Of a DNA stretch of 64,000 nucleotides, positions 42,685 through 51,785 are shown one piece after another; the first letter of the stretch is position 1; every line of letters starts with the position of its first letter. This DNA comes from Promicromonospora iranensis (GTDB taxonomy: Bacteria; Actinomycetota; Actinomycetes; Actinomycetales; Cellulomonadaceae). The stretch is from positions 295,067 through 359,066 of the forward strand of contig NZ_JAJQMN010000008.1 in NCBI RefSeq assembly GCF_028994775.1. The letters run 5' to 3'. Below the pieces are notes generated by a model. The model searched no databases. It had not been told where the DNA came from and saw only the letters and a program-made list of their open reading frames with translations. A program made the position numbers and the translations under genes.

Positions 42685-44139
42685 ATGTCAACCACTTCCG
42701 CATCCGCCGGTCCGACGGCCAGCCGACCCCGTGGCACGTCCCGGGGCCGGGGGCCGCAGGACGCCGAGCTCCCGATACGACCGGGCCTCTTGCTCGCCGT
42801 CCTCGCGATCACCCAGCTCACCATCCAGCTCGACACGACCATCGTCACGGTCGCGCTGCCGTCGGCGCAGGCGGACCTCGGCATCTCCGACGCGGACCGG
42901 CACTGGGTCGTGACCGCCTACGCCATCACCTTCGGCGGCCTGCTGCTTCTCGGCGGCCGGGTCGGAGACTACCTGGGGCGTAAGCGCGCTCTGGTGTGGT
43001 CACTGGTCGGGTTCGGCATCGCGTCCCTCCTGGGAGGCTTCGCCGGCAGTGCGGGCTTGCTGTACGCGGCGCGTGCACTGCAGGGTGCCTTCGGTGCCGT
43101 CCTCGCACCGGTGGTCCTCTCGCTGATCACCACGAACTTCACCGAGCCGGCCCAGCGAGCCAAGGCATTCGCGGTGTGGGGCGGGGTAGGCGGCCTGGGC
43201 GCATCGCTCGGACTGATCCTGGGCGGCGTCCTGACCGAGTACACCTCCTGGCGCTGGACCCTGCTGGTCAACGCCCCGCTGGCGATCGCTATCGCCGTCG
43301 CAGCGCTGCTCGTCGTCCGGGAGACGAAGGTCGCTGTCCGCGGCCGGCTCGACCTGCCCGGAACGGTGACGTCGACCCTCGGCGTCGCGGCGATCGTCTA
43401 CGGCGCCACCCTCGCAGAGGCGTACGGCTGGGCCTCGGTCCAAGCCTTGGCGCCGATCGTGGGAGGGCTGCTCCTGCTGGCTGCCTTCGTCGGCATCGAG
43501 CATCGGACGAAGGACCCGCTGCTTCCGCTGTCCGTGCTCACCGACCGCGTCCGCGGCAGCGCGTTCGGAGCGACCGCGCTCCTGGCCGGCGCCATCTTTG
43601 CCAGCAACGTGCTGATCATCTACTACCTGCAGCAGGTGCGCGGCTACAACGCGCTCGAGTCCGGGCTGGCCTTTCTACCCACGACCCTCGCCGTTCTCAT
43701 CTTCGCCACGGTAGGCGGGCGACTCATGCTCAGGTTCGGGCCACGCGTCGTGATCGCGACCGGCGCGGCGTCAGGTGTCGCCGGGTTCCTGATCCTCGCC
43801 TCGGCGAGCAGCGCCACCGGGCTCGCCGTCCTGTTGCCCGCGATGGCACTGGTCGGCGCCGCAGTCGGCTTGTCCTGGCCCGCGCTGAGCGCCACAGCCC
43901 TGACCGGCGTCCCGGACGAGCACTCCGGGGCAGCGGGCGGAACGGTGAACGCCGCCCAGCAGGTCAGCGGTGCGGTGGTCATCGCCGTGCTGAACACCGT
44001 CGCCGCCACCGTGACGGTCGGCAGCGGCTCGCTCATGGACGGACTGTCTGTGGCCCTCCTGGTGTGCGCCGGTCTCATGGTCGCCACCGTGCTCGTCTCC
44101 CTCAACATCACCGTCCCCCGTGAAAGGACCCAGTCATGA
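42685..44139 (+). CDS. MFS drug/metabolite exporter (DHA2, 14-helix)
   Basis: 484 aa from ATG 42685, TGGAG five bases upstream. After a polar N-terminus come ~14 hydrophobic helices. TQLTIQLDTTIVTVALPSAQ (~39-58) carries motif D1 of DHA2 exporters; RVGDYLGRKRAL is motif A, and GLILGGVLTEYTSWRW is motif C-like. Proton-coupled efflux of a small molecule; substrate unknown. Overlaps the next hydrolase gene by 4 bp (ATGA), so the two form an operon and may handle the same compound. Confidence 0.9.
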   Translation: MSTTSASAGPTASRPRGTSRGRGPQDAELPIRPGLLLAVLAITQLTIQLDTTIVTVALPSAQADLGISDADRHWVVTAYAITFGGLLLLGGRVGDYLGRKRALVWSLVGFGIASLLGGFAGSAGLLYAARALQGAFGAVLAPVVLSLITTNFTEPAQRAKAFAVWGGVGGLGASLGLILGGVLTEYTSWRWTLLVNAPLAIAIAVAALLVVRETKVAVRGRLDLPGTVTSTLGVAAIVYGATLAEAYGWASVQALAPIVGGLLLLAAFVGIEHRTKDPLLPLSVLTDRVRGSAFGATALLAGAIFASNVLIIYYLQQVRGYNALESGLAFLPTTLAVLIFATVGGRLMLRFGPRVVIATGAASGVAGFLILASASSATGLAVLLPAMALVGAAVGLSWPALSATALTGVPDEHSGAAGGTVNAAQQVSGAVVIAVLNTVAATVTVGSGSLMDGLSVALLVCAGLMVATVLVSLNITVPRERTQS

Positions 44140-45059
44140 CCCTCTCCGACCTCACCACCGAAGCCCCGCTGAGCACTGGCTACGACACCGCGACCCGCGA
44201 CGACCCGGCCTTCCAGGACACGTTCCGGCACGGCTTCACCACCATCGACGACCTGCAGATGCACTACGTCGTGGGCGGTGACGGGCCGACCCCGATCGTG
44301 CTGCTGCACGGGTTCACCGAGACCTGGTACGGCTGGCTGCCGATCATGACGGACCTCCTGCCCGGGCACACCGTGATCGCCGTCGACCTCCCCGGCCTCG
44401 GCGACAGCACCGGCTCTCTCCGATCGCACGACAAGGTCACCCTGGCCGGGTATGTTCACCGGCTCCTGGACCTGCTGGGCTTCAGCAGCGGCGTGCAGCT
44501 CGTGTCGCACGACGCCGGGAGCGGTATCGCGTTCGCCCTGGTCACCCAATGGCGCGACCAGTTCACGGGCTGGCTGATGATGGACTTCCCGATCGTCGGC
44601 GGATCGCTGCACTATGACCACGTGCGCCCGCTGTCCTTCCACTTCGCGTTCCACGAGCAGGAGCCCCTGTTCGAGGACCTCGTCGCAGGGCGCGAGCGTC
44701 TCTACCTCGACTACTTCTACCGGGTCCAGGCGGGTGGCGGAGAGCTGCCGATGACGCCCGAGGTCCTCGACGAGTACGTGCGGGCCTATGCCCGGCCGGC
44801 TGCGCTGCACAACGGGTCCCGCTACTACCAGGCGTGGCCGCAGGACGAGGTCGACAACCGACTGGCGATGGCGCAGCCGCTGGCAATCCCCGTGCACGTC
44901 CTGGCTCAGGCACCACTGTTCGACTCCTTCCTGGGGGCCGTCCGGGACGCCGCGCCCCAGGCCACGGGTGCGGCGTTGGACACCGGTCACTGGATGCTGC
45001 ACGAGGCACCCGAGGCGGTCCTGACCGCGATCAAGGAACACTTCGGCTACCGGCCGTGA
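44136..45059 (+). CDS. Epoxide-hydrolase/dehalogenase-like alpha/beta hydrolase
   Basis: 307 aa. HGFTETWYGWLPIM (~54-67) is the oxyanion motif, and VSHDAGSGIA places an Asp nucleophile at D126, as in epoxide hydrolases and haloalkane dehalogenases rather than esterases. HWMLHEAPE at the C-terminus gives the catalytic His. Cytosolic, no signal peptide. ATG overlaps the MFS stop, so production is coupled with the exporter. Substrate unknown. Confidence 0.87.
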   Translation: MTLSDLTTEAPLSTGYDTATRDDPAFQDTFRHGFTTIDDLQMHYVVGGDGPTPIVLLHGFTETWYGWLPIMTDLLPGHTVIAVDLPGLGDSTGSLRSHDKVTLAGYVHRLLDLLGFSSGVQLVSHDAGSGIAFALVTQWRDQFTGWLMMDFPIVGGSLHYDHVRPLSFHFAFHEQEPLFEDLVAGRERLYLDYFYRVQAGGGELPMTPEVLDEYVRAYARPAALHNGSRYYQAWPQDEVDNRLAMAQPLAIPVHVLAQAPLFDSFLGAVRDAAPQATGAALDTGHWMLHEAPEAVLTAIKEHFGYRP

Positions 45060-45091
45060 TCCTGTCGGGCTCGCCCAGCGATGGTGCGCGA

Positions 45092-45124
45092 CGACGGTGC
45101 CGGCTCTCGCAGCTGGCACCGTCG
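45092..45124 (+). terminator. Terminator after the MFS-hydrolase operon
   Basis: Perfect 10-bp arms CGACGGTGCC (45092-45101) and its complement (45115-45124) with a 13-base loop, 32 bp past the hydrolase stop. Confidence 0.65.
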
Positions 45125-45189
45125 AGGCGCTCCGTACGCGTCAGCCGTGGAGCCCGCAGCCTGACGCCGCGTGTTCCCTCTTGGCTCCT

Positions 45190-46182
45190 ATGGTGGCGAC
45201 GGTGATCAGTACCTCTTCGCGGCTGCTGCAGCTGCTGTCCCTGCTGTGGTCGCGGGCGAGCTGGACGGCGGGCGAGCTTGCGCAGCGGATGGAGGTCACG
45301 GAGCGGACGGTGCGACGTGATGTCGCTCGGCTGCGCGACCTCGGCTACGACGTCGAGTCGGATCCAGGTCACTGGGGTGGTTACCGGCTCAGGGAGAGTC
45401 GCGGCCAGCTGCCCCTCGTGCTCGACGACGAGGAGGCGCTGGCTGTCAGCGTGGCGCTGCGGGAGGCGGCGCAGACGAGGGTGCTCGGTGATGACCAGGC
45501 GGTGCTGTCGGCGCTGTTGAAGCTGCGCCAGCTGCTGCCGGCGCAGGTGGCGTCGCGGCTCGGCGCGATGGACGACGTGTTCGAGCACACCACGAGGGTC
45601 TGTGGGCAGCCGCTCTCGCCCGGGATGCTCGCCGGGTTGGCGCGGGTCTGTCGGCGCAGCGAGCGGATCACGTTGTCCTATCGGAGCATGCAGGGGACCG
45701 ACACGGTGCGTGACGTGGATCCGTATCGCCTGGTCTTCACCGGGAACCGCTGGTACCTCGTGGCGCTGGACGTGGCCAAGGGGTCCTGGCGGACCTTCCG
45801 CGCCGACCGTGTGATCGATGCCCATCCCACTGGCCGGGTGGTGCGTCTGCAGGATCCCCCCGACGCCGCACGGCTCGTCGCCGAGATGCTTGTCAGCGAC
45901 TACCCGCTCTACGCCGTCGTGCGCCTGCCGCTCTCTCTCGACGACGCGATGCGCGCGGTGCCGCCCACAGCCGGTACTCATGAGCCCGACGGGCCGCACG
46001 CCACGATCGTGCGGATCGGCGGCACGGACGCGGAGTCCCTCGGGCAGTATCTGGTGCGTCTGGGGGTTCCGCTGACGGTCCTCTCCCCGGATCCCGTGCG
46101 GGAGGCGGTACGACGACGTGCCGTCGCGCTGGCCGAGAGCAACGGCCTAGCCGGGGCGACGAGCTCGTCGCCCCGGCCGTAG
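45190..46182 (+). CDS. WYL-domain transcriptional regulator (YafY-type)
   Basis: 330 aa from ATG 45190. DeoR-like winged helix ~5-60 (ELAQRMEVTERTVRRDVARL), then a WYL ligand-binding domain ~150-215 (ITLSYRSMQGTDTVRDVDPY and NRWYLVALDV) and a C-terminal WCX extension. Such regulators bind nucleotides or single-stranded DNA. The saccharopine-DH-like gene is convergent, so regulation of the flanking oxidoreductase is possible but not shown. Confidence 0.9.
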   Translation: MVATVISTSSRLLQLLSLLWSRASWTAGELAQRMEVTERTVRRDVARLRDLGYDVESDPGHWGGYRLRESRGQLPLVLDDEEALAVSVALREAAQTRVLGDDQAVLSALLKLRQLLPAQVASRLGAMDDVFEHTTRVCGQPLSPGMLAGLARVCRRSERITLSYRSMQGTDTVRDVDPYRLVFTGNRWYLVALDVAKGSWRTFRADRVIDAHPTGRVVRLQDPPDAARLVAEMLVSDYPLYAVVRLPLSLDDAMRAVPPTAGTHEPDGPHATIVRIGGTDAESLGQYLVRLGVPLTVLSPDPVREAVRRRAVALAESNGLAGATSSSPRP

Positions 46183-46202
46183 CGCCGTCGCCCGCGGTGC
46201 TG

Positions 46203-47180
46203 TCAGAGGTCGACGATGGTGGTGTCCGCGATGCCGGTGGCCAGCTCCGGACCATAGGCCGAGGCAGGGCTCTGGAAGCCGGCAGTGAGCTGCCCGTCGA
46301 GCACCCGGCGCGCAATCTCCACCGAGCTCAGCTGGGTGAACGTGTATCCAGTAGGCGTGTCGATCAGCGACCGCGCTACCCGACCGTCCCGGCCGGTCAC
46401 CTCCGCCAACGCCAGGTAGCGGCCCTGACTGCGCTCATCCGCGGTGGGCCCCGGGTTGGCGTCGTCGACGTCAGGGAAGCCCGCATCCGTACCCAGGAAC
46501 ACCTCGATGTTCCCGATGCCGGTCGACCGCAGTCCGGTGATCAGGTCGCCCATCGGAACTGGTACGCAGTCCTCCGGTCCGTTGCCGAAGTCGAACGACC
46601 GCGTGGCGGCCTCGTCGAGTCGCGTTAACTCGCCGGACCGGCGCACGAGGGTTCCCAGCTCCTCGATGCCTGCCGAGCTGGCGAGCGAGCCGCGGGAGAA
46701 CCCGCCTGTCACGCGCAGCGCGATCGTGAGTTTCTCGGCATCAGGCACCCGGCGGGCGGTGTGCAGGGCGAGGCTGTCGCTCGGGACGACGTCCCAGCCC
46801 GTGCCGGACATGATCATGACCCCGGCACGAGACGCCTCGACGTCCTTTGACTCCGCCAGCGCGAAGATCTCGAACTCCGCCGTGGTATCGAGATAGTGCA
46901 CGCCGGCCTCGATGGCCGCGTCCATCAGCTGACGTGCCGTGTGCCGGAACGGCCCGGCGACATTGAGCACGCAGTCGACGTCCTGCAGCGCACTGCGCAC
47001 CCCGTCGGCGTCATCGACCTCGAACACACGGGATTCAACGCCCAGCGCGCCCGCCAGCTCGCGGACCTTTCCGGCGTCCCGTCCGGCGACCCTCACGTCC
47101 AGACCGATCTGCACCGCCCGCTCCGCGATCAGACGGCCGGTGTACCCGGTCGCACCGTAAATCAGCAGTCGTCCGCTCAT
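46203..47180 (-). CDS. Saccharopine-dehydrogenase-like NAD(P) oxidoreductase
   Basis: 325 aa. N-terminal Rossmann IYGATGYTGRLIAERAV (~7-23) and LNVAGPFRHTARQLMDAAIE (~91-110), as in the saccharopine dehydrogenase / trans-acting enoyl reductase superfamily. GTGWDVVPSD follows. No membrane helix. It may reduce an enoyl or imino substrate. Divergent from a TetR regulator with a palindrome between them (47216-47240). Confidence 0.87.
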   Translation of the reverse strand: MSGRLLIYGATGYTGRLIAERAVQIGLDVRVAGRDAGKVRELAGALGVESRVFEVDDADGVRSALQDVDCVLNVAGPFRHTARQLMDAAIEAGVHYLDTTAEFEIFALAESKDVEASRAGVMIMSGTGWDVVPSDSLALHTARRVPDAEKLTIALRVTGGFSRGSLASSAGIEELGTLVRRSGELTRLDEAATRSFDFGNGPEDCVPVPMGDLITGLRSTGIGNIEVFLGTDAGFPDVDDANPGPTADERSQGRYLALAEVTGRDGRVARSLIDTPTGYTFTQLSSVEIARRVLDGQLTAGFQSPASAYGPELATGIADTTIVDL

Positions 47181-47215
47181 GCTGTCTGTTCCTTTCTCCG
47201 GGCCGGGCGTTTTCC

Positions 47216-47240
47216 CGGTCCATCTGCACGCTATGGACCG
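47216..47240. promoter_or_regulatory. Palindrome in the divergent oxidoreductase/TetR promoter
   Basis: CGGTCCAT-n9-ATGGACCG, perfect 8-bp arms (47216-47223 and 47233-47240). Spacing and size fit a TetR dimer site; it lies 36 bp upstream of the oxidoreductase start. Confidence 0.65.
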
Positions 47241-47380
47241 ACCCGGACAGGTTCAGTCCGCAAAGCGATGCCGGTCGTGTGATCCAGCGGACATCGGTGC
47301 GCGCTGATCGCGTTCGCCAAACTCTGGATTCGTCCGTGCGCCAGTAGCCTGTCCGAGGAACCGAAGAGGTAGGACGAGCA

Positions 47381-47950
47381 ATGAGCACCGAGCCTCGCGA
47401 GCTTCGCGCGGATGCGCGTGAGAACCGCCTCCGCATCCTGGCGGTCGCGACTGACGTCATCGAGCAGCAGGGCACGATGGCGTCGCTGAACGAGATCGCC
47501 AAGCGTGCCGGAGTAGGTCCTGGCACGCTCTACCGCCACTTTCCCTCGCGAGAAGCCCTGCTCGCGGAGGTGCTGGCGACATGGGTGACACGAGTGGAGG
47601 AAGCCGCCCAGTCGGCTCCTGTGCGGACTCGCGACGATCTCGTGGACTGGCTCGGCCGCCTTGCCGGAATCGCGAGCGGATACCGCGGACTGGCCGCGAG
47701 CATGGCCGCGAGCATGGACGACGAGGCCTCCCCGCTGCGTCATGCGCATCGCGCGAGCCTTGTGGCCAACACTCTCGTGTTCGAGCGTGCCCGCGAGGCC
47801 GGACTGATCGACCACGCCGTGGATTCAGGAACTGTGGCCCGGCTCGTCACCGGCGTGGCGATGGTCGCGGAGCAGGCGACGCTGCCGCCCGAACAGGTGC
47901 GCGACATGCTCCGGGTGATCCTGGACGGGTTGACCGCACGCTCTGACTGA
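47381..47950 (+). CDS. TetR-family regulator (first of three in the island)
   Basis: 189 aa. Helix-turn-helix ~28-60 (LNEIAKRAGVGPGTLYRHFP). The C-terminal helical ligand domain is short and divergent. Probably represses the divergent saccharopine-DH-like gene via the palindrome at 47216-47240. ATG 47381 has GAGGTAGGA upstream. Confidence 0.92.
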   Translation: MSTEPRELRADARENRLRILAVATDVIEQQGTMASLNEIAKRAGVGPGTLYRHFPSREALLAEVLATWVTRVEEAAQSAPVRTRDDLVDWLGRLAGIASGYRGLAASMAASMDDEASPLRHAHRASLVANTLVFERAREAGLIDHAVDSGTVARLVTGVAMVAEQATLPPEQVRDMLRVILDGLTARSD

Positions 47951-47955
47951 ACCAC

Positions 47956-48004
47956 GGAGGGCGCACGGGAAAGCACCTGGTGGTGCCAGCCCGTGCGTCC
48001 CTCC
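47956..48004. terminator. Bidirectional terminator hairpin
   Basis: GGAGGGCGCACGGG (47956-47969) pairs with CCCGTGCGTCCCTCC (47990-48004) with one bulge, with a nested GCACC/GGTGC stem. Lies between convergent TetR and crotonase genes. Confidence 0.75.
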
Positions 48005-48009
48005 GGCGG

Positions 48010-48858
48010 TCAGCGCTGCTGCGCGATCGCGGCGATCTCCGTGGCCAGGTCGTACTCCAGGGGCCCGCGCTCCTGCATGCCCTTCTCGAGCAGCCGCCCG
48101 ACAGTAGCGCCGACCTCAGGGTTGGAGACTGCCGCCCAGTAGGCGTCGGAGTGCAGCGGGTACTCCGCGTCCGGCAGGCGCGTGTACTTGTTGATGAACT
48201 CCTTGACCTCCACGATCGCCTGGTGGTCCCACCCGGACACGCGCCGGGCGAAGCGGGACACGAACTCGTCCAGTTCTGCGTCCGGGAGCGCGCGGTTGAC
48301 GTAGCCGTACTTCTCCGCGAGAGCTCCGTCGAAGTCCTCGCCGCCGAGCAGGATCTCCATCGTGCGCCCGCGGCCGACCAGGGAGGGCAGTCGTCCGCTG
48401 GCGCCGCCGCCGGTGACGGCGTTGAGTGCGATCTCGACCTGGGCGAGCTTGGTCTTCTCCAGGCTGGCGAAGCGCATGTCCATGGCCAGCACCAGCTCGC
48501 TGCCCGCGCCGCGGGTGATGCCCCGGATGGCGGCGATCGTCACGGCGTCGAGCTTGCTCATGCGGACGGTGATGTCGACCCAGGCGGTGTAGTCGGTGGC
48601 CTTGGGCAGGGCCTCCGCGAGCTCGTTGTCGACGGTGACGTCGTAGTGGGCGATGTAGAAGTCGGGGTCGGCGCTGTCGAACACCACGACGTTGACCGTC
48701 TTGTTGTTCTCCAGCTCGGTGAGCAGCGCCTTGAGGTCCCTCATCATCTCCAGCCCGATGACGTTGATCGGTGGGTTGTTGAAGGTCACGCGCCAGAACG
48801 TGGGCGACTCGACCGTCAGGGTGAGGTGCTTGGGGTTGAACTCTTCGAGGAACGTCAT
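48010..48858 (-). CDS. Enoyl-CoA hydratase/isomerase family protein
   Basis: 282 aa. Crotonase fold: VTFNNPPINVIGLEMMRDL (~28-46), IRGITRGAGSELVLAMDMRF (~110-129) for the CoA-acyl oxyanion hole, and GGGASGRLPSLVGRGR. The usual catalytic Glu pair is not obvious, so it may be a non-hydratase crotonase; reaction unassigned. AAAGG ribosome site. A 33-bp palindrome begins 13 bp upstream of the start, and the XRE/MmyB regulator is on the same strand further upstream. Confidence 0.87.
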   Translation of the reverse strand: MTFLEEFNPKHLTLTVESPTFWRVTFNNPPINVIGLEMMRDLKALLTELENNKTVNVVVFDSADPDFYIAHYDVTVDNELAEALPKATDYTAWVDITVRMSKLDAVTIAAIRGITRGAGSELVLAMDMRFASLEKTKLAQVEIALNAVTGGGASGRLPSLVGRGRTMEILLGGEDFDGALAEKYGYVNRALPDAELDEFVSRFARRVSGWDHQAIVEVKEFINKYTRLPDAEYPLHSDAYWAAVSNPEVGATVGRLLEKGMQERGPLEYDLATEIAAIAQQR

Positions 48859-48870
48859 GCCGCAGCCTTT

Positions 48871-48903
48871 CCAAGTATTCGGAGAGGGTCTCCGATTACT
48901 TGG
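48871..48903. promoter_or_regulatory. 15-bp-arm operator upstream of the crotonase gene
   Basis: CCAAGTATTCGGAGA (48871-48885) and its complement (48889-48903) with one mismatch and a 3-base spacer. Its position just ahead of the ribosome site fits a repressor site, possibly for the adjacent MmyB-type regulator or a TetR. Confidence 0.72.
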
Positions 48904-48973
48904 TGTGCAGCATCGGCGAGCTTGCTGGTATTCCCGGGCGGGATTTCTCCTTGGCGTGCCTCGCCCCGCCTCC

Positions 48974-49804
48974 TCACGGCTGCGTGGTTCGGGTGGCCTC
49001 GAGCGTGCCGAGGAGGGCGAGGGCGTCCGCGCTGGGGCTTCCTGCCGGTGCGGTCGCGACGGTGAGCTGCTGTCCGGGTGCTTCGCGGACGTCGAGCGTC
49101 TGGTAGGTCAGGGTGATCCGGCCGACGTTTGGGTGGTTGATGACCTTCTCGGTCAGGCTGAGGCCGGCCACGGTCTGGTCTGCCCAGAAGGCTGCGAACT
49201 CTGGCGACCCGGCGAGCATGCGGGACGCGAGCGGAGGGACGGCCGGGTGCGGGTTGGCGAAGCCCGCGGCCAGGCGCAGGGCGCTGACCGCAGCGCGTGC
49301 GACGTGGTCCCAGTGGGTGAAGTAGGTGCGCGCGGCGGGGTCGACGAACAGGAAGTCGAACGCCCCGACTGCCAGCTGCGAGGGGCCGAGAAGCGCCTTG
49401 GCCGTGGTGTTGGCGGCCAGGATCTGGAAACCGGGGTCGACGACATAGGCAGCGGCGTGCGGGAAGGCGTCCATGAGCTGGAGCAGGTCAGGGCTGACCG
49501 GTCCGGGCGCCGGCTGGGAGGCGGGTGCGAGCTTCGCGAGGCGGAAGGTGTGCTCACGGGCGTCCGGGCTGAGCCGCAGGGCAGTGCAGAGGGCGTCCAC
49601 GACCTGCGCCGACGGGGTGCGTTCGCGGCCCTGCTCGAGACGGGCGTAGTAGTCGGCGCTGACGCCGGCCAGCACGGCGACCTCCTCGCGCCGCAGCCCG
49701 TCGACCCGCCGCGCGCCGACGTCGGGCAGGCCGACGTCGGCGGGCGTGAGGCGGGAGCGCTGGGCGCGGAGGAATTCGCCGAGGGGGCCGGGTGGTGTCG
49801 CCAT
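48974..49804 (-). CDS. XRE/MmyB-type transcriptional regulator
   Basis: 276 aa from ATG 49804 (ATG 49813 adds three residues). N-terminal helix-turn-helix with the family-specific VGARRVDGLRREEVAVLAGV and SADYYARLEQGRER (~28-62). The C-terminal ~180 residues form the PAS-like MmyB ligand domain (AAYVVDPGFQILAANTTAKA). In actinobacteria these often sit beside SDR or other redox enzymes and sense a hydrophobic ligand. Probable control of the downstream crotonase gene. Confidence 0.92.
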   Translation of the reverse strand: MATPPGPLGEFLRAQRSRLTPADVGLPDVGARRVDGLRREEVAVLAGVSADYYARLEQGRERTPSAQVVDALCTALRLSPDAREHTFRLAKLAPASQPAPGPVSPDLLQLMDAFPHAAAYVVDPGFQILAANTTAKALLGPSQLAVGAFDFLFVDPAARTYFTHWDHVARAAVSALRLAAGFANPHPAVPPLASRMLAGSPEFAAFWADQTVAGLSLTEKVINHPNVGRITLTYQTLDVREAPGQQLTVATAPAGSPSADALALLGTLEATRTTQP

Positions 49805-49907
49805 GCCTTTCACGCTAACCGCGTTCGGCGGGCTCGGACAGGGTGCGGTCCTCCCTGTCTCGCGACCCGGAGTGCCACCGCACGCACAGGTTCACAGCCG
49901 TGCTCGT

Positions 49908-50498
49908 TCATGCGACCGGGTCGCGCAGGATCGTGCGCAACGTGTCCTGCGGCGTGCTGCGCGTGAAGGCGTCCAGATGGACCTCGTGGTGCGGCCCGCT
50001 GCGGTGGAGACCGCGCTGCTGCGCGAAGTCGCCGAGCCGTCCGAGCGTGGCGAACTCCTCGGCGAACGGGCCGTGGTGCATGACCTGGACGACGTCCTGC
50101 TCGGCGATGGTGAAGACGGTGACGTCGTCGGACGCCGTGTCCGCGGTGCTGGCCGCGCGGGTGCGAGCAGCATCGACGTCCCGCTGGGTAGTGCCGGCCG
50201 GGACCTGGGAAAGGACCCGGTAGAGCAGGGACGGGACCGGGTTGACGCTGTAGAAGTCGGCGATCTCGACGGACCGGGACCCCTCGGGGTACCAGTACTG
50301 GATCTCCTCGACCGGCGCGGAGCCGGTGGCCTGGTTCAGCTCGCCGGCGATGTCGGTCACCAAGGTCTTCTTGCGGTAGAACTCGTCGGTCCCCGGCGCT
50401 CCGTCGCCCAGGACGGCGACATAGGTCACCGCGGGGGTGCGAACGTGCTCGGGGTCATCGGCGGCCTGCAGATGCTCGGTGGGCTGTGTCTTCAACAT
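49908..50498 (-). CDS. GyrI-like/effector-binding domain protein
   Basis: 196 aa from ATG 50498, GAAGGAA six bases upstream. Two SHS2-like halves as in GyrI/BacA small-molecule-binding domains: EEIQYWYPEGS (~65-75) and VVQVMHHGPFAEEFATLGRL (~133-152), the latter being the typical GyrI segment. No DNA-binding domain. Third gene of the TetR-MazG-like-GyrI run on the minus strand. Confidence 0.83.
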   Translation of the reverse strand: MLKTQPTEHLQAADDPEHVRTPAVTYVAVLGDGAPGTDEFYRKKTLVTDIAGELNQATGSAPVEEIQYWYPEGSRSVEIADFYSVNPVPSLLYRVLSQVPAGTTQRDVDAARTRAASTADTASDDVTVFTIAEQDVVQVMHHGPFAEEFATLGRLGDFAQQRGLHRSGPHHEVHLDAFTRSTPQDTLRTILRDPVA

Positions 50499-50544
50499 GG
50501 GTGTTCCTTCGCGGATCGGTGCGGGGTCAGGGCCAGGTCGTGCA

Positions 50545-50916
50545 TCAGCTCGGCTCGGGCCTGGCGGGGTCGGTGCGGGCGATGGTGGACTCCAGGCCGG
50601 TGCGGATGCGGTCCATGGTCTGGGCGTAAGCCTGGTCGATGTCGATGCCGAGCTTGTCGGCCAGGACGAACGTCCACCACATCGACTCGGCGAGCTTGTG
50701 CTCCAGCTCCGCGCGCGGGTCACCATCGATGCCCCAGGTGCCGTCGTTCGCGAGCAGGAGACGTCCGATGTAACCGACGTCGTTGGAGAAGCCGAGCATC
50801 AGCTCGTGCAACGACCACGTCTTGCCGTTGAACCGCTCCTCCAGTACCTCGTAGAGAGCGCGGACGGCGAGGGCCTGTTCGCGGGCGGCAGCGAGCGATG
50901 GTGCGGACTGAGTCAT
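50545..50916 (-). CDS. MazG-like all-alpha NTP pyrophosphohydrolase
   Basis: 123 aa. ELEHKLAESMWWTFVLADKL (~67-86) resembles the MazG metal-binding helix pair (ExxxE/ExxD) although the first helix is weakly conserved. Overlaps the TetR stop by one base (TGATG), so it is translated with the regulator. Probable house-cleaning of a non-canonical nucleotide, but family call is moderate. Confidence 0.72.
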   Translation of the reverse strand: MTQSAPSLAAAREQALAVRALYEVLEERFNGKTWSLHELMLGFSNDVGYIGRLLLANDGTWGIDGDPRAELEHKLAESMWWTFVLADKLGIDIDQAYAQTMDRIRTGLESTIARTDPARPEPS

Positions 50917-51542
50917 CAGTGTCTTCCTTCGAAGGTGGCGGAACGAGAGTCAGCGGCCGGTGCGGGGAAGGCGGCCATGGCGCGCTCCGCCATCGCCAAC
51001 AGGGACTGCCTTGGGGTCCCGTCGGCGGCGCGGACTGCGAAGCCGCTGCTGAGTGTGATCAGGAAGGTGGCGAGCTCGTCGGGGTCTTCCCCCGCCTGCA
51101 GGTCGCCGTCGGCGAGCGCGCGCCGAAACCGGTCCGCGAACATCCGCTGGACCATGGCGCGGTTCTCCGCGAGCACGGCGTACTCGCCCGAGTCGTCCGG
51201 CGTGGCGATGGCTTGTACCGACAGGCAGCCGGCCGGTCGCCCGGGCATGGTCACGGCGAGTGCGTTGCCGACGAGGAACGCCTGGGCGCACTCCCATGCC
51301 GTGGGCCGTTCCAGGGCGTCGGCGACGTATGCCATGTTGCGTTCGACGTACCGGCGCAACGCTGCCTGAAACAGCTGCGCCTTGTCGCCGAACGCCCCGT
51401 AGACGCTCGGCTTGTTGACGCCCATCGCCGCGGCCAGCTCCGTCAGGCTGGCGCCCGCGAAGCCTCGACGCCAGAACACCTCCACCGCGGCGTCCAGCGC
51501 CTCGTCCGTGTCGAAGGCACGCGGTCTGCCCGGTCCAGCCAT
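50916..51542 (-). CDS. TetR-family regulator (second)
   Basis: 208 aa. ATG 51542 chosen because AGGAGG lies five bases upstream. HTH ~28-62 (LTELAAAMGVNKPSVYGAFG), followed by a C-terminal domain with GCLSVQAIA, like the AcrR/YsiA group that senses aldehydes or electrophiles. An operator-like TTAACGAGCGGTAC lies upstream. Heads an operon with the MazG-like and GyrI-like genes. Divergent from the SnoaL gene. Confidence 0.93.
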   Translation of the reverse strand: MAGPGRPRAFDTDEALDAAVEVFWRRGFAGASLTELAAAMGVNKPSVYGAFGDKAQLFQAALRRYVERNMAYVADALERPTAWECAQAFLVGNALAVTMPGRPAGCLSVQAIATPDDSGEYAVLAENRAMVQRMFADRFRRALADGDLQAGEDPDELATFLITLSSGFAVRAADGTPRQSLLAMAERAMAAFPAPAADSRSATFEGRH

Positions 51543-51578
51543 GGTCACCTCCTGCTCGGATGCCGCTTCCTTGTTTTC

Positions 51579-51592
51579 TTAACGAGCGGTAC
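51579..51592. promoter_or_regulatory. Predicted TetR site upstream of the regulator
   Basis: TTAACGAGCGGTAC in a local AT-rich tract (TTGTTTTCTTAAC...GTACAAAATC), of the TAACG-n2-CGGTA dyad type used by many TetR proteins. Likely autoregulation. Confidence 0.45.
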
Positions 51593-51785
51593 AAAATCAT
51601 GGTGCCACAGGTTCGGGGCCTGTGTCATGGCCAGCAGCTGATCGAGAGGGGGGTGCAGTCCTCCCTGGATCACCCGCCCTTCCTCGCAGCCTCGCGCCGC
51701 CGCAGGGTTGGCGTGCGGGGCGGCCGATCGACGGCCTGACCTCCACAGCCTTCCAGTGAAGACCACGACAACGAGGGAGCACGAC

